From the NCBI GenBank assembly GCA_963819695.1, contig CAWFXD010000001.1, positions 1,984,001 through 2,048,000 on the forward strand: a DNA stretch of 64,000 nucleotides. Reading direction: 5' to 3'. Both the position numbers and the translations under genes were made by a program. The stretch comes from DASZIT01 sp963819695 (GTDB lineage Bacteria; Actinomycetota; Acidimicrobiia; Acidimicrobiales; RAAP-2). The notes beneath the pieces were generated by a model, which saw only the letters and a list, made by a program, of their open reading frames with translations, made no database searches and had not been told where the DNA came from. The number at the start of each line of letters is the position of its first letter. Position 1 is the first letter of the stretch. Below, piece after piece: positions 43,370 to 52,714 of the stretch.

Positions 43370-46300
43370 AGTTCCGTACCTCCCACCACTTCGGTTCCGA
43401 CACCATTGCCGCCGTCTTCCACCTGGGGGCCGACCGCCTCCGGGCCCGCATCCAGTCCTGGGAACCCCGAGTCGCCCTGGCGACGGGGGACCTTCTGGCT
43501 CACCACCTTGGAGGAACCGCCCGGGGCCATGGTCACGCCGTAGAGCGCGTCGCCGGCTTCCATCGTCCGCTTCTGATGGCTGACGATGATCAGCTGGGCC
43601 TCCTCCCGGAATTCGTGGACCAGGCCCAGGAACCGGTGGAGGTTCACGTCGTCGAGGGCGGCCTCCACCTCGTCCATGAGGTAGAAGGGCGACGGCCGGC
43701 TCCGGAACACCGCGAAGAGGAAGGCCAGGGCCACCAACGACCGTTCGCCACCCGACAACAGCGACAGCCGGCGGACGTTGCGGCCGGCCGGCCGCACCTC
43801 GACCTCGACACCGGTGTCGAGCAGGTTCTCCGGATCGGTGAGGGACAGACGCCCGGTGCCGCCCGGGAACAAGGTGGTGACGAGGTTGGAGAAGTGCTCG
43901 TTGACATCGGCGAAGGCCGAGGCGAACACCTGCATGATCTCGTCGTCGAGAGTGCGGATCACGTGATGGAGCTCGCGGCGAGCCGTCCGGACGTCTTCGA
44001 CCTGGGTCTCGAGGAATTGATGGCGTTCGCCGAGTTCGGAGAGCTCTTCGAGGGCCAACGGGTTCACCGGTCCGAGTTTGGCCAGCTCGAGCTCGAGCTG
44101 TTCCACCCGGGCCCCGGCATCCACCCCGTCGGGAAGTTCTGGCGCCGGCGCGGCCAGCGCCTCGTCGGGCTTGGACCCGAGCTCACGCCGCAGCATGTCG
44201 ACCACCGCCTCGCGGCGGATGCTCGACTCGGCCAGTTCGAGCTCGATCTTCTGGATCCGGCTCCGTACCGCGGCCAACTCGTGCTCGGCGGCCGAGCGCT
44301 GCCCGCGCAGGGTCTCGAGGCGGGCGCCCCCGGCCCGCACCGCTTCCCGCTGGCGGCGGTGGCGCTCGCGGAATTCGCCCAACGCGCCATCCAACCCGAC
44401 CTGGGCGGTGCCCACCACGGCCAGCAACCGCTCGACGGCGGTGGCGTCGGCTTCGAGCCGCCTCCGGCGCTCGGCCGCCTGTTGGCGCTCGTCGGAATGG
44501 CCGGTCAACCGGCGTTCGACTTCGGCTAGCCGCTCGGCCAGTACCCGCCGGCGCTCCTCCAGGCCGGCCCGGCGGACCTCCCACTCACTCCGCCGTGCCA
44601 CCACTTCGGCGATCCGGTCATCGATGCGTTGGCGTTCCTCCCGGGCCGCGCCCAACCGTTCGGCCGCGGTGGCCCGGACCGCCTCGAGCCGGGGCAGCTC
44701 ATCGTCGAGCTCCGAGGCCCGAGCCGCGTCACGCCCGATCCGCTCGTCCAGTTCGGTATAGCTCTGGTCGATTTCCTCGATCTCGGATGACAGGGTGGTG
44801 AGATCGTTGGCGATCCGGCTTCGGGCCACTCTGGCGGTCTGGTGGGCACCCTCGTTCCGGTCGTCCGACCGCACCGCTTCTGCCGCCGCCGCCCGGGCCG
44901 CCTCGACGGTGGTCCGTGCCTCCCGACGGGCTTCCGCGGCGTTGGCGGCTTCCTCGGCCGCGACATCGGCCCGGGCCTGTGCCTCTTCGACCACCGCGGC
45001 GGTGACGATGCCTCCGACGGCCCGGACCCGCCAGCCGGTGGAGGAGAACCGGTCCCCCTCGCGGGTGACCACCACCAGGTCGGGACGGGCCAATGCCAGA
45101 TCGATGGCGTCGGTCCAACCTCCGTTGGGGCAGACCGACCCGGCGAGGAGGGTGTCGAGCACCGCGGCCAAGCCCGCGACGTCCGGGCGCCCGCGGCGGG
45201 GCCTCACGTGCCGGCGGAGCGGCTCGGTAGCCGGTATCTCATTATCGGCGCTACGGTGCCCATCGGCCCGCTCGACCGCATCGGTGAGCGCCAGCACCGC
45301 GCCGGTCGCCTCGCCCTGGCGCAAGCGGGCCAGCGCCGCCCGGGCCGGGCCGCTCCCCGAGACCACCACCGCGGCCAGCGACGCCCCGGCGGCGGCTTCG
45401 AACGCCTCCTCCCAACCCGGGTCCACTTCGACCAGGTCGAGGAGGATCCCGACCACGCCGTCGACCCCGGTGAGGAGTTCGGCTCCGGCCGCGCCACGGA
45501 CCTCGTCCAACGCCCGGGCCAGGGCATCCGCCCGGGCCGCCGAGCGGTGGTGTTCCTGTTCCGCCTGGCGGAGGGTCTCCTCGGCCGTCTCCAGGCGTTG
45601 GGCGGCTGACCCGAGGGCGGCCTCGGTCTCGGCCACCGCCGTCTGGAGCCGGTGCCGCAGTTGCTCGAGTTCGGCCAGCCGCTCGGCCAGCTCGTGGTCC
45701 TCGCCTTCGAGGGCCGCGTACCGGCGGCGGGCGGAACCCAACCGACCGGTGATCTGCTCGAGCGCCCGCCGGTCCCGCTCGAGGGCCCGCTCGAGCCCGG
45801 CCCGTTGTCCCCGGGCCACGGTGACGGCTTCGTCGGCGCTGCGCAACCCCGACTCGTCGCCCCAGGCCGCCAGGTGGGCTTCGAGCTCGGCGGTCGATGC
45901 CGCCTCGGCGGCGGCCATCTCCGACTCCTCGGGGGCCAGCGCCTCGGCCTCGGCCTCGGCGGAGGCGAGCTCACTTCCCAGTCGGGCGCCCTCCGCCTCC
46001 AGGGTGGAGACGACGTCGGCGTCCGCGGCCGCGTCGAGGGCCAGGGCCAGCGAGCGCTGCCGCTCACGGAGCACGCCGGTCAACCCCCGGGCCCGTTGCA
46101 CCAATCCTTCGACCCGCCCCAGTGAGGAGGCGAGGTCGGCCTCCCGTTGCGCCGACAGCTCATCGGCGGTACGGGTGGCGGCGGTGTCCAGCTCCTCCAA
46201 CGAGCCCCGCAGCCGCTCCTCGGTGGCCGAGAGCTCGACCCGCAGGCGGTCCCCGTCCCGGTGGCGGCCGTCGAGCGCGGCCAGCTCGGTGCCGGCGACG

Positions 46301-46983
46301 AACAGCCGCACTGCCCGAAGCTCGTCGGCCAGCTCGGTGTGGGAACGGGCGGCGGCGGCCTGTCGTTCGAGCGGTCGGATCTGACGCTTGACCTCCCGCA
46401 CCAGGTCGCCGAGGCGTTCGAGGTTCTCCTCGGTGGCGGCCAGCCGGCGTTCCGAGCGCTCCCGCCGCCGACGGAACTTGAGGACGCCGGCGGCTTCCTC
46501 GATCACCGCCCGCCGATCCTCGGGCCGGGCATTGAGGATGGCGTCGAGCTGGCCCTGGCTCACGATGACGTGCTGTTGGCGCCCGACCCCGGTGTCGGAC
46601 AGCAGCTCTTGGACGTCGAGCAGGCGGCAGGGTGCCCCGTTGATGGCGTACTCGCTGTCCCCGGAGCGGAACAGCGTACGGGTAATGGTGATCTCGGCCA
46701 GGTCCGAGGCCAGCTTGCCCGAGCTGTTGTCGATGGTGAGGGCCACCTCCGCCCGACCCAGGGCGGGGCGGTTGGCGGTGCCCATGAAGATGACGTCCTC
46801 CATCTTCGACGACCGCACGGTGCGGGGACCCTGGGCTCCGAGCACCCAGGCCACCGCATCGACCACATTCGACTTTCCACTGCCATTGGGCCCGACGACC
46901 ACGGTGATCCCGGGCTCGAACTCGAGCACTGCGGGATCGGCAAACGACTTGAAACCCTTGAGGGAGAGCGACTTCAGGAACAC
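43366..46983 (-). CDS. smc: Chromosome segregation protein SMC
   Basis: 1205 aa. Walker A GPNGSGKS (31-38) in the N-terminal head, long Arg/Glu/Ala-rich coiled coils, a hinge around residues 500-650 (GVDGVVGILLDLVEV), and the C-terminal head with LSLLSGGERSLVALA signature and Walker B FYLMDEVEAALDD. Full length for bacterial SMC. Condensin core that loads with ScpAB and ParB to align chromosome arms. Coupled to ftsY. Confidence 0.97.
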   Translation of the reverse strand: MFLKSLSLKGFKSFADPAVLEFEPGITVVVGPNGSGKSNVVDAVAWVLGAQGPRTVRSSKMEDVIFMGTANRPALGRAEVALTIDNSSGKLASDLAEITITRTLFRSGDSEYAINGAPCRLLDVQELLSDTGVGRQQHVIVSQGQLDAILNARPEDRRAVIEEAAGVLKFRRRRERSERRLAATEENLERLGDLVREVKRQIRPLERQAAAARSHTELADELRAVRLFVAGTELAALDGRHRDGDRLRVELSATEERLRGSLEELDTAATRTADELSAQREADLASSLGRVEGLVQRARGLTGVLRERQRSLALALDAAADADVVSTLEAEGARLGSELASAEAEAEALAPEESEMAAAEAASTAELEAHLAAWGDESGLRSADEAVTVARGQRAGLERALERDRRALEQITGRLGSARRRYAALEGEDHELAERLAELEQLRHRLQTAVAETEAALGSAAQRLETAEETLRQAEQEHHRSAARADALARALDEVRGAAGAELLTGVDGVVGILLDLVEVDPGWEEAFEAAAGASLAAVVVSGSGPARAALARLRQGEATGAVLALTDAVERADGHRSADNEIPATEPLRRHVRPRRGRPDVAGLAAVLDTLLAGSVCPNGGWTDAIDLALARPDLVVVTREGDRFSSTGWRVRAVGGIVTAAVVEEAQARADVAAEEAANAAEARREARTTVEAARAAAAEAVRSDDRNEGAHQTARVARSRIANDLTTLSSEIEEIDQSYTELDERIGRDAARASELDDELPRLEAVRATAAERLGAAREERQRIDDRIAEVVARRSEWEVRRAGLEERRRVLAERLAEVERRLTGHSDERQQAAERRRRLEADATAVERLLAVVGTAQVGLDGALGEFRERHRRQREAVRAGGARLETLRGQRSAAEHELAAVRSRIQKIELELAESSIRREAVVDMLRRELGSKPDEALAAPAPELPDGVDAGARVEQLELELAKLGPVNPLALEELSELGERHQFLETQVEDVRTARRELHHVIRTLDDEIMQVFASAFADVNEHFSNLVTTLFPGGTGRLSLTDPENLLDTGVEVEVRPAGRNVRRLSLLSGGERSLVALAFLFAVFRSRPSPFYLMDEVEAALDDVNLHRFLGLVHEFREEAQLIIVSHQKRTMEAGDALYGVTMAPGGSSKVVSQKVPRRQGDSGFPGLDAGPEAVGPQVEDGGNGVGTEVVGGTEL

Positions 46984-47031
46984 CGGGTGCTCACACTACC
47001 GATCGGTCGAGCACGGGCGACGAACCCCGTC

Positions 47032-47874
47032 TCAGACCTGGCAGTGTTCGCACAGATAGGTCGCCCGACCACCGGATTTCACTTTGGTGATGGTGGACCG
47101 GCAACGGCGACAGGCCTGGCCCTCGCGGTCGTAGGCCTGGTGCTGACCCTGATAGTCACCGACTTCCCCGAACAGGTCACGGTACTGCTCGTCGGCCAGT
47201 GACGAGCCACGGTGCTTGACCGCCTCGGCCAGGGTCTCGACCATCGAGCGGTAGAGACGGCGAACCTCCTGGGAGGAGAGCGAGTTCGACATCCGGTCAT
47301 ACCGCAGACCCGCGGCGAACAGGATCTCGTCGGCGTACATGTTGCCGATCCCGGCCACGAACTCCTGGTCCATCAGGAGGGACTTGAGCCCGGCCTTGTG
47401 GGAGCTCAGCAGTACCCAGAACTTCTCCCAGCTCATGACGTCTTCGAGCGGATCGAAGCCCAGATGGGCGAGTTCGGGAACCGCCGGGCCCCCGTCGGCG
47501 GCGGCCGACGACACGAACAGCTCCCCGAAGGTGCGCGGGTCGACGAAGCGCAGCTGGCCACCCTGGGTGAAGGTGATGATGGCGTGGGTGTGGGGGGCCT
47601 TGGGCTCCTTGATGCTCTTGGCCCGTTGCAGCTGACCACTCATCCCCAGGTGGACCACCAGGGTCTCCCCGTCATCCAGGCCCAGGAGCAGGTACTTTCC
47701 TGATCGGCCGATGGACTTGATGGTGTGGCCCTCGAGCCGGGCGCGGAAGTGCTTGGCGCTCGGGTGGCGTCGGACGGTGCGCCCGTTGCGCACCTCCACG
47801 GCTTTGATCTTGCGGCCGACGACCTCCCCTTGCAGGTCGCGCCGAATGGTTTCCACTTCGGGAAGTTCAGGCAT
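47032..47874 (-). CDS. mutM: Formamidopyrimidine-DNA glycosylase
   Basis: 280 aa from ATG 47874 (46 open codons upstream show no homology). Begins PELPEVETIRRDL, with the catalytic Pro1 and Glu2 after Met removal, LVVHLGMSGQL, AGIGNMYADEILF helix-turn-helix and a C-terminal zinc finger C-x2-C-x16-C-x2-C (ACRRCR...LCEHC). Excises oxidised purines. Overlaps rnc by eight bases. Confidence 0.96.
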   Translation of the reverse strand: MPELPEVETIRRDLQGEVVGRKIKAVEVRNGRTVRRHPSAKHFRARLEGHTIKSIGRSGKYLLLGLDDGETLVVHLGMSGQLQRAKSIKEPKAPHTHAIITFTQGGQLRFVDPRTFGELFVSSAAADGGPAVPELAHLGFDPLEDVMSWEKFWVLLSSHKAGLKSLLMDQEFVAGIGNMYADEILFAAGLRYDRMSNSLSSQEVRRLYRSMVETLAEAVKHRGSSLADEQYRDLFGEVGDYQGQHQAYDREGQACRRCRSTITKVKSGGRATYLCEHCQV

Positions 47875-48593
47875 CCTTTCCTTCCCTTTCATCCCCCAAC
47901 GCTCCACAGGCAACCCGGGCGGCGTCCTGTTCTGCGTCCTTCTTCGATCGTCCCTCCCCCGATCCGAGGGGCTGGTCAGCAACGTACACCGTGGCTTGAT
48001 ACCTCCGAGCATGATCCGGGCCCTGACCCGCCACTTCGTACCTGGGAATCCCCTGCCCGCGGCTCACGGTGAGCTCTTGGAGCCGGCTCTTGTGGTCGGC
48101 CTCGCCGGGTTCGGCGATGGCGGCCTCGATTCGGTCCGAAAGCAACCCGAGGATGAGCCGGCGCGCCTCTTCGAAGCCTCCGTCGAGGTAGACGGCTCCG
48201 AAGATGGCCTCCACCGCGTCGGCCAGGATCGACTCCTTCTCCCGCCCCCCGGAGAGATCCTCACCCTTGCCCAGCCGGAGGTAGGGCCCCACCTTGAGCT
48301 CACGTCCGACCTCGGCCAGGACCCGGGCGTTGACCACCCCGGCCCGCACGATGGAATGGATCCCTTCGGCCAGCTCAGGGTGGTTGCGATAGGTGTGGTC
48401 GGCCACCACCAGGCCGAGGACCGCGTCACCCAGGAACTTCGAGCCGTTCGTTGGACGGCTCCTGGCCCTGTTCCGCACACCATGACCGGTGGGACAGGGC
48501 CTGGTCGATCAAGTCGGGATTGGAGAAGCTGTAACCGATGAGGTCGAACGTCTCAGGCTCCCTCGAGTTTGGTGTGGACGTAGTCCACCGCAT
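47867..48593 (-). CDS. rnc: Ribonuclease III, frameshifted in the signature motif
   Basis: The N-terminal part (FDLIGYSFSNPDLIDQALSHRS, then SNERLE) and the remainder (FLGDAVLGLVVADHTYRN, dsRBD KSRLQELTVSRGQGIPRYEV) lie in different frames. Together they are a normal RNase III of about 240 residues. The junction is in the catalytic signature NERLE-FLGDAVL at 48436-48441, where one extra T is present. ATG 48593 gives a 41-base overlap with acpP and is tentative. Processes rRNA and structured RNAs. Confidence 0.9.
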
Positions 48594-48849
48594 CCCGGAC
48601 GGTACGCAGATCCTCGAGATCCTCATCGTCGATGCGGAACCCCACCGAGCGCTCCCCCAGCTCTTCCTCCAGGGCTTCCACCAGCTCGATCAAGGCCAGG
48701 GAATCGGCGTTCAGGTCCTCGGCGAACGACGAGGACTCGGTGATGGTGCTGGGCTCGATCTCCAAAATGTCCGCGAGCAGGTCACGGGTGAGCTCGAACA
48801 CCTGCTGGCGATCGAGTGGACCCTTTTCCACATGGGCCTCTGGGGACAC
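48553..48849 (-). CDS. acpP: Acyl carrier protein
   Basis: 98 aa from GTG 48849, preceded by AGGAG with six bases. LTRDLLADILEIEPSTI-TESSSFAEDLNADSLALIELVEALEEEL carries the Asp-Ser-Leu phosphopantetheine site. Type II fatty-acid synthesis carrier. A 15-20 residue N-terminal extension before the core is longer than usual. Upstream leader contains a strong hairpin. Confidence 0.96.
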   Translation of the reverse strand: MSPEAHVEKGPLDRQQVFELTRDLLADILEIEPSTITESSSFAEDLNADSLALIELVEALEEELGERSVGFRIDDEDLEDLRTVRDAVDYVHTKLEGA

Positions 48850-48897
48850 GGCGACTCCTGGGTTGAGCGAATTCGGACCAACCGGCCGGGGCCCTCG

Positions 48898-48943
48898 GGG
48901 TGAAATTGCGCTGCTACCAGGGATTACCCTTGTAGCAACACCC
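48898..48943. promoter_or_regulatory. Inverted-repeat element upstream of acpP
   Basis: GGGTG (48898-48902) pairs with CACCC (48939-48943), TGCTAC (48912-48917) with GTAGCA (48932-48937), and AGGG with CCCT around an ATTA loop (48919-48930). It lies 50-95 bases before the acpP start on the minus strand and would form a stable RNA hairpin or a repressor site. Confidence 0.5.
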
Positions 48944-49146
48944 TTCAGCGGACCGAACCGGCGGCTTGTAAGGCGCTCACATGCTACCGGAATCACACAT
49001 ATGTCATGCGGATAGCCGGTAGGTGAGCAGGGAAAACGGGCTGAGCGGGCCCAACCCCTCCCGTCGATCGATGGGAGGTCGGCCCGAAATGACGGGCCGG
49101 CAGGACCTCCCCGCCGCGCCGCCAGAGCCTGTCGTACGCTCCCTTC

Positions 49147-49935
49147 ATGCGGATCCTGATCACCGGAGCGGCTCGGGCCATCGGAGCGGCCACCGCGGTG
49201 GAACTGACCCGATCGGGCCATGAGGTCGTCGCCACCGCCCGGGACGTCACCCTCCTCGACCGCCTCGACGTGAGCCGGCGCCTGACCCTCGATGTCACCG
49301 ACCCGGAGTCGGTCCGCGCCGCTCTCGACCAGGCCGGCGAACTGGACGCCATCGTCAACAACGCGGCGATCTCCGGCAAGGGGCCCCTGGAGGACTTCCC
49401 GCTCGACCGGTTCCAGACGATGCTGGACACCAACACCCTCGGGCCGTTACGCCTGGTCCAAGAAGTGATTCCCGGCTGGCGACGGCGGGGCCACGGGGTG
49501 GTGGTGAACGTCAGCTCCATTCAGGGTCGGGTGTCCACGCCGTTGGAGGGCCCCTACTCCGCCTGCAAGTACGCCCTCGAGTCGCTGTCGGAGACGCTGC
49601 ACTACGAGGTCGGGCATTTCGGGATCCGGGTCGTGATCATCGAGCCCGGTTACATCGGCACCGGGATGAAGCCCGCCACCCCCCACACCGGTGACCCGGT
49701 CTACGCCGGGCTGTGGGAGCAGTGGGACGGCACCGACGCCAAAGTCACCGGGCCACAGGGCCGGCCCGGGCCGGAGATCGTGGCGGTGGCCATCCGCCGC
49801 GCCGTCGAGGACCCGACCACCCCGCTCCGGGTGCCGGTGGGGGACGACGCCGAGATGGTGCTCGGGGCGCGGTCGCAACTGGACGACCCGACCTTCGAGA
49901 AGGCTATGCGGGACGTGCTGGGGATCACCTGGTAA
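49147..49935 (+). CDS. SDR family oxidoreductase
   Basis: 262 aa short-chain dehydrogenase. RILITGAARAIGAATAVEL is the TGxxxGIG cofactor loop, DVTDPESV, NNAAISG, VVNVSSIQG and the catalytic Y-S-A-C-K (Tyr-x-x-x-Lys) of YSACKYALESL are all present. NAD(P)-dependent alcohol/ketone redox; substrate unknown. First gene of an accessory set inserted between plsX and acpP. Confidence 0.92.
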   Translation: MRILITGAARAIGAATAVELTRSGHEVVATARDVTLLDRLDVSRRLTLDVTDPESVRAALDQAGELDAIVNNAAISGKGPLEDFPLDRFQTMLDTNTLGPLRLVQEVIPGWRRRGHGVVVNVSSIQGRVSTPLEGPYSACKYALESLSETLHYEVGHFGIRVVIIEPGYIGTGMKPATPHTGDPVYAGLWEQWDGTDAKVTGPQGRPGPEIVAVAIRRAVEDPTTPLRVPVGDDAEMVLGARSQLDDPTFEKAMRDVLGITW

Positions 49936-49936
49936 T

Positions 49937-50338
49937 TCAGGTGCGGGCGTTGATGAGGCTCTTGGCCGCCATCTTCATGTAATCGAGCATCTGGGTCTCA
50001 TCGCCCGGCTCCAATCCGGCCGATCGGACCGCGTCCGTCATGTGACCGAGCCAGGCGTCGGCTTCCGCGGTCCCGATGGCGAACTGGACGTGCCGCATCC
50101 GAAGCCGGGGCTGTCCGCGTTGTTCGTTGAAGGTGGGCGGTCCTCCCCAGTACTGGGCGAGGAACAGGGCCAGATGCGCCTTCGGCCCCGAGAGGTCCTC
50201 GGGGTACATGGGGCGGAGCCGGGGGTCGGTCTCCACTCCGGCGTAGAACCGGTCGACCAACGCCACGAAGAACGGCTCGCCGCCCCATCGATGAAACGGG
50301 GTGTCCCCGGGACTGGTGGGTCGTCGAACCGGTCGCAC
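49937..50338 (-). CDS. Group II truncated hemoglobin (GlbO-like)
   Basis: 133 aa from GTG 50338. Pattern GEPFFVALVDRFYAGVETDPRLRPMYPEDL, FLAQYWGGPPTFNEQRGQPRLRMRHVQFAIG with the proximal His, and DAWLGHMTDAV are typical of the 2-on-2 globins. Oxygen- or NO-related function; often linked to lipid oxidation in mycobacteria. Divergent from the acyl-CoA dehydrogenase; shares only a hairpin-rich spacer. Confidence 0.92.
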   Translation of the reverse strand: MRPVRRPTSPGDTPFHRWGGEPFFVALVDRFYAGVETDPRLRPMYPEDLSGPKAHLALFLAQYWGGPPTFNEQRGQPRLRMRHVQFAIGTAEADAWLGHMTDAVRSAGLEPGDETQMLDYMKMAAKSLINART

Positions 50339-50380
50339 CCACCGACTGTAGGTCGACCTCGGATAGCCTCATCCCGGCTG

Positions 50381-50397
50381 CCGTCGGCGACCGACGG
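50381..50397. promoter_or_regulatory. Perfect inverted repeat between divergent globin and dehydrogenase genes
   Basis: CCGTCGG and CCGACGG arms with a 3-base spacer, 18 bases before the dehydrogenase start; a second palindrome AGGTCGACCT lies at 50350-50359. Either could be an operator of the divergent promoters. Confidence 0.4.
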
Positions 50398-50415
50398 GTC
50401 ATCAGGAGGTCAATC

Positions 50416-51654
50416 GTGTACGAATGGTCAGAAGAGCAGTTGATGGTGAGGGACACCATCCGCCGGTTCATCCAAGCCGAGGTGGTGCCCCACATCGAGG
50501 AGCTGGAGCACGGCGATCTCCCGCCCTACGACATCATCCGCAAGCTGTACGCCACCTTCGGCATGGACCAGATGGCCCGAGACCGGTTCAAGTCCCAGCT
50601 CGATCGCAAGCGCAATGGCGTCGAGGCGAAACCGTCGGCCGCCCGGGAGGAAAGCCGGGGCGACGGCGGCGCGGCGGCCATGGCCCTCATCCCCATCGTG
50701 GAACTGTGCCATTACTGCCCCGGAATCGTGACGGCCATGGGGGTCAGCATGGGATTGGCGGCCGGCACCATCATGAAGCAGGGCACCCCCGCCCAGATGG
50801 AGCGGTGGGGCCTCGACCTCCTGACCATGGACAAGGTGGGTGCCTGGGCCATCACCGAACCCGACTCGGGCTCGGATGCCCTGGGGGGCATGAAGTCGAC
50901 GGCCCGGAGGGACGGCGACGAGTACATCCTCAATGGCAACAAGACGTTCATCACCAATGGCCCCTACGCCGACACCATCGTGTTCTACGCCAAGCTCGAC
51001 GACGGCTCCGACACCCCGATCCGCGACCGGAAGGTCCTGACCTTCGTCCTCGACACCGGAACCCCCGGTCTCGAGCAGTCCAAGCCCTTCCGCAAGATGG
51101 GGCTGCACTCCTCGCCCACCGGGGAGCTCTTCCTGTCCGATGTGCGGGTGGGCAAAGCCAACCTGCTCGGGGAGACCGAGGACGACCGGGAGGGAAGCGG
51201 ACGCGACTCGGCCAAGGGCAACTTCGTCACCGAGCGGGCCGGGGTGGCGGCCATGTCCCTCGGCCTCATCGAAGAGTGCCTGAAGCTGTCGGTGGCCTAC
51301 GCCCAGGACCGGATGCTGTGGGGCCAGCGCATCGGTGACCGGCAGCTCATCCAGCTCAAGTTGGCCAAGATGGAGATCGCCCGGCTCAATGTGCAGAACC
51401 TGGTGTTCCGGCACATCGAGATGTCCGCCGCCGGGAAGAGCCTGACCCTGGCCGAGGCCTCCGCCATGAAGCTCTACTCCGCCCAGGCTGCCTCCGAAGT
51501 GGCCATGGAAGCCGTGCAGCTGTTCGGGGGCAACGGCTACATGTCGGAGTTCCGGGTCGAGCAGCTGGCCCGAGACGCCAAGGTGTTCCAGATCTACGCC
51601 GGCACCGATGAGATCCAGGTCACCCACATCGCCAAGGACCTCCTCAACCGCTGA
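50416..51654 (+). CDS. Acyl-CoA dehydrogenase family protein
   Basis: 412 aa from GTG 50416 after AGGAGG. AWAITEPDSGSDALGGMKSTA and NGNKTFITNG bind FAD and substrate; GTPGLEQSKPFRKMGLHSSPTGELFLSDV-RVG; the C-terminal domain has AMEAVQLFGGNGYMSEF and RDAKVFQIYAGTDEIQ. An insert of about 30 residues (RKRNGVEAKPSAAREESRGDGGAA) separates the first helices from the core. Beta-oxidation or branched acyl-CoA oxidation. Confidence 0.93.
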   Translation: MYEWSEEQLMVRDTIRRFIQAEVVPHIEELEHGDLPPYDIIRKLYATFGMDQMARDRFKSQLDRKRNGVEAKPSAAREESRGDGGAAAMALIPIVELCHYCPGIVTAMGVSMGLAAGTIMKQGTPAQMERWGLDLLTMDKVGAWAITEPDSGSDALGGMKSTARRDGDEYILNGNKTFITNGPYADTIVFYAKLDDGSDTPIRDRKVLTFVLDTGTPGLEQSKPFRKMGLHSSPTGELFLSDVRVGKANLLGETEDDREGSGRDSAKGNFVTERAGVAAMSLGLIEECLKLSVAYAQDRMLWGQRIGDRQLIQLKLAKMEIARLNVQNLVFRHIEMSAAGKSLTLAEASAMKLYSAQAASEVAMEAVQLFGGNGYMSEFRVEQLARDAKVFQIYAGTDEIQVTHIAKDLLNR

Positions 51655-51698
51655 CCCGCCAACGGCGACCGGATTCGAAGCCACCGAAAGGGGTAGCC

Positions 51699-52565
51699 AT
51701 GCAGGGCAAAGTCGTCGTCGTCACCGGCTCGAACTCCGGCATCGGCAAGGAAACGGCGGTCGCGCTGGCCACCATGGGGGCCACCACCATCCTGGCCTGT
51801 CGCAACCCGGAGAAAGCCGAGGCGGCGGCGAGCGAGGTGCGAGCGGCCTCCGGGTCGGACGACGTCCACGTCGTCGCCCTTGATCTCGCCGACCTCACCT
51901 CGGTGAAGGCGGCGGCGGCGGAGCTGCTGTCCCGCTGGGACCGGCTCGATGTCCTGGTGAACAACGCCGGCGGCATCTGGTCCGGCCGGCAGGTCACCGT
52001 CCAGGGATTCGAGCAGACGCTGGGTGTCAACCATGTCGGCCCGTTCTTCCTCACCTCGCTCCTCCTCGATCGCCTGAGGCAGGCCGAATCGGCACGCATC
52101 GTCAACCTGTCGTCGTTCGGCCATCACCTGGCCATCACGGGCATGAACTGGGACGATCTGCAGGGCGAGCAGCGCTACAGCACCTTGGGCGCCTACGCCC
52201 AGTCGAAACTGGCCAATCTGCACTTCACCCGGGGCCTGGCCCTTCGCCTGGTCGGCACCAACGTCACCGCCAACGCCGCCCACCCGGGCCCGGTGCGCAG
52301 TGGCTTCGGACTGGATGGCGACATGACCGGGATCATGGGCTGGGGGAACCTTCTGATACGCCCGTTCGAGATCTCCGCCACTGCGGGGGCGGCGACCCCC
52401 GTCTACCTGGCCTCGTCCCCCGAAGTTGAAGGGAAGACCGGCGGCTACTACGTGCACTCGAGGCTCGGACATCCGTCCCGCCACGCGCGCTCCGACATCG
52501 ACGCGGATCGGCTCTGGGAGGTCACCGAGAAGATGGTCACCGAGAGCGGGTTCACCCTTCCCTGA
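51699..52565 (+). CDS. SDR family oxidoreductase (retinol-dehydrogenase-like)
   Basis: 288 aa. KVVVVTGSNSGIGKETAVALA, DLADLTSVKAAAAEL, NNAGGIW, GVNHVGPFFLT, ARIVNLSSFGH and the active site segment YSTLGAYAQSKLANLHFTRGLA (Tyr-x-x-x-Lys). The N-terminal TGxxxGIG loop is intact. Similar to human-type retinol dehydrogenases by pattern; substrate unknown. 44 bases after the acyl-CoA dehydrogenase, probably one operon. Confidence 0.92.
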   Translation: MQGKVVVVTGSNSGIGKETAVALATMGATTILACRNPEKAEAAASEVRAASGSDDVHVVALDLADLTSVKAAAAELLSRWDRLDVLVNNAGGIWSGRQVTVQGFEQTLGVNHVGPFFLTSLLLDRLRQAESARIVNLSSFGHHLAITGMNWDDLQGEQRYSTLGAYAQSKLANLHFTRGLALRLVGTNVTANAAHPGPVRSGFGLDGDMTGIMGWGNLLIRPFEISATAGAATPVYLASSPEVEGKTGGYYVHSRLGHPSRHARSDIDADRLWEVTEKMVTESGFTLP

Positions 52566-52714
52566 CGCCCAGCGGTTCGGCAGTCAGAGACGCGGCTGTC
52601 GGTACGGGGCTGCCACCCCGTGGCGATGTTGCTGCCCGACCGCCAACCACCGCGTAGACAAGGTTGCGCCGGCACCGTGGAGGGCCCGGGGGCCGGCGGC
52701 GGGACCCGGTGGCC

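Noticed and set aside
44795..46384. Long plus-strand Ser/Arg-rich frame inside smc
   Set aside because: A shadow of the SMC coiled-coil codon bias; SMC itself is complete with both ATPase heads.
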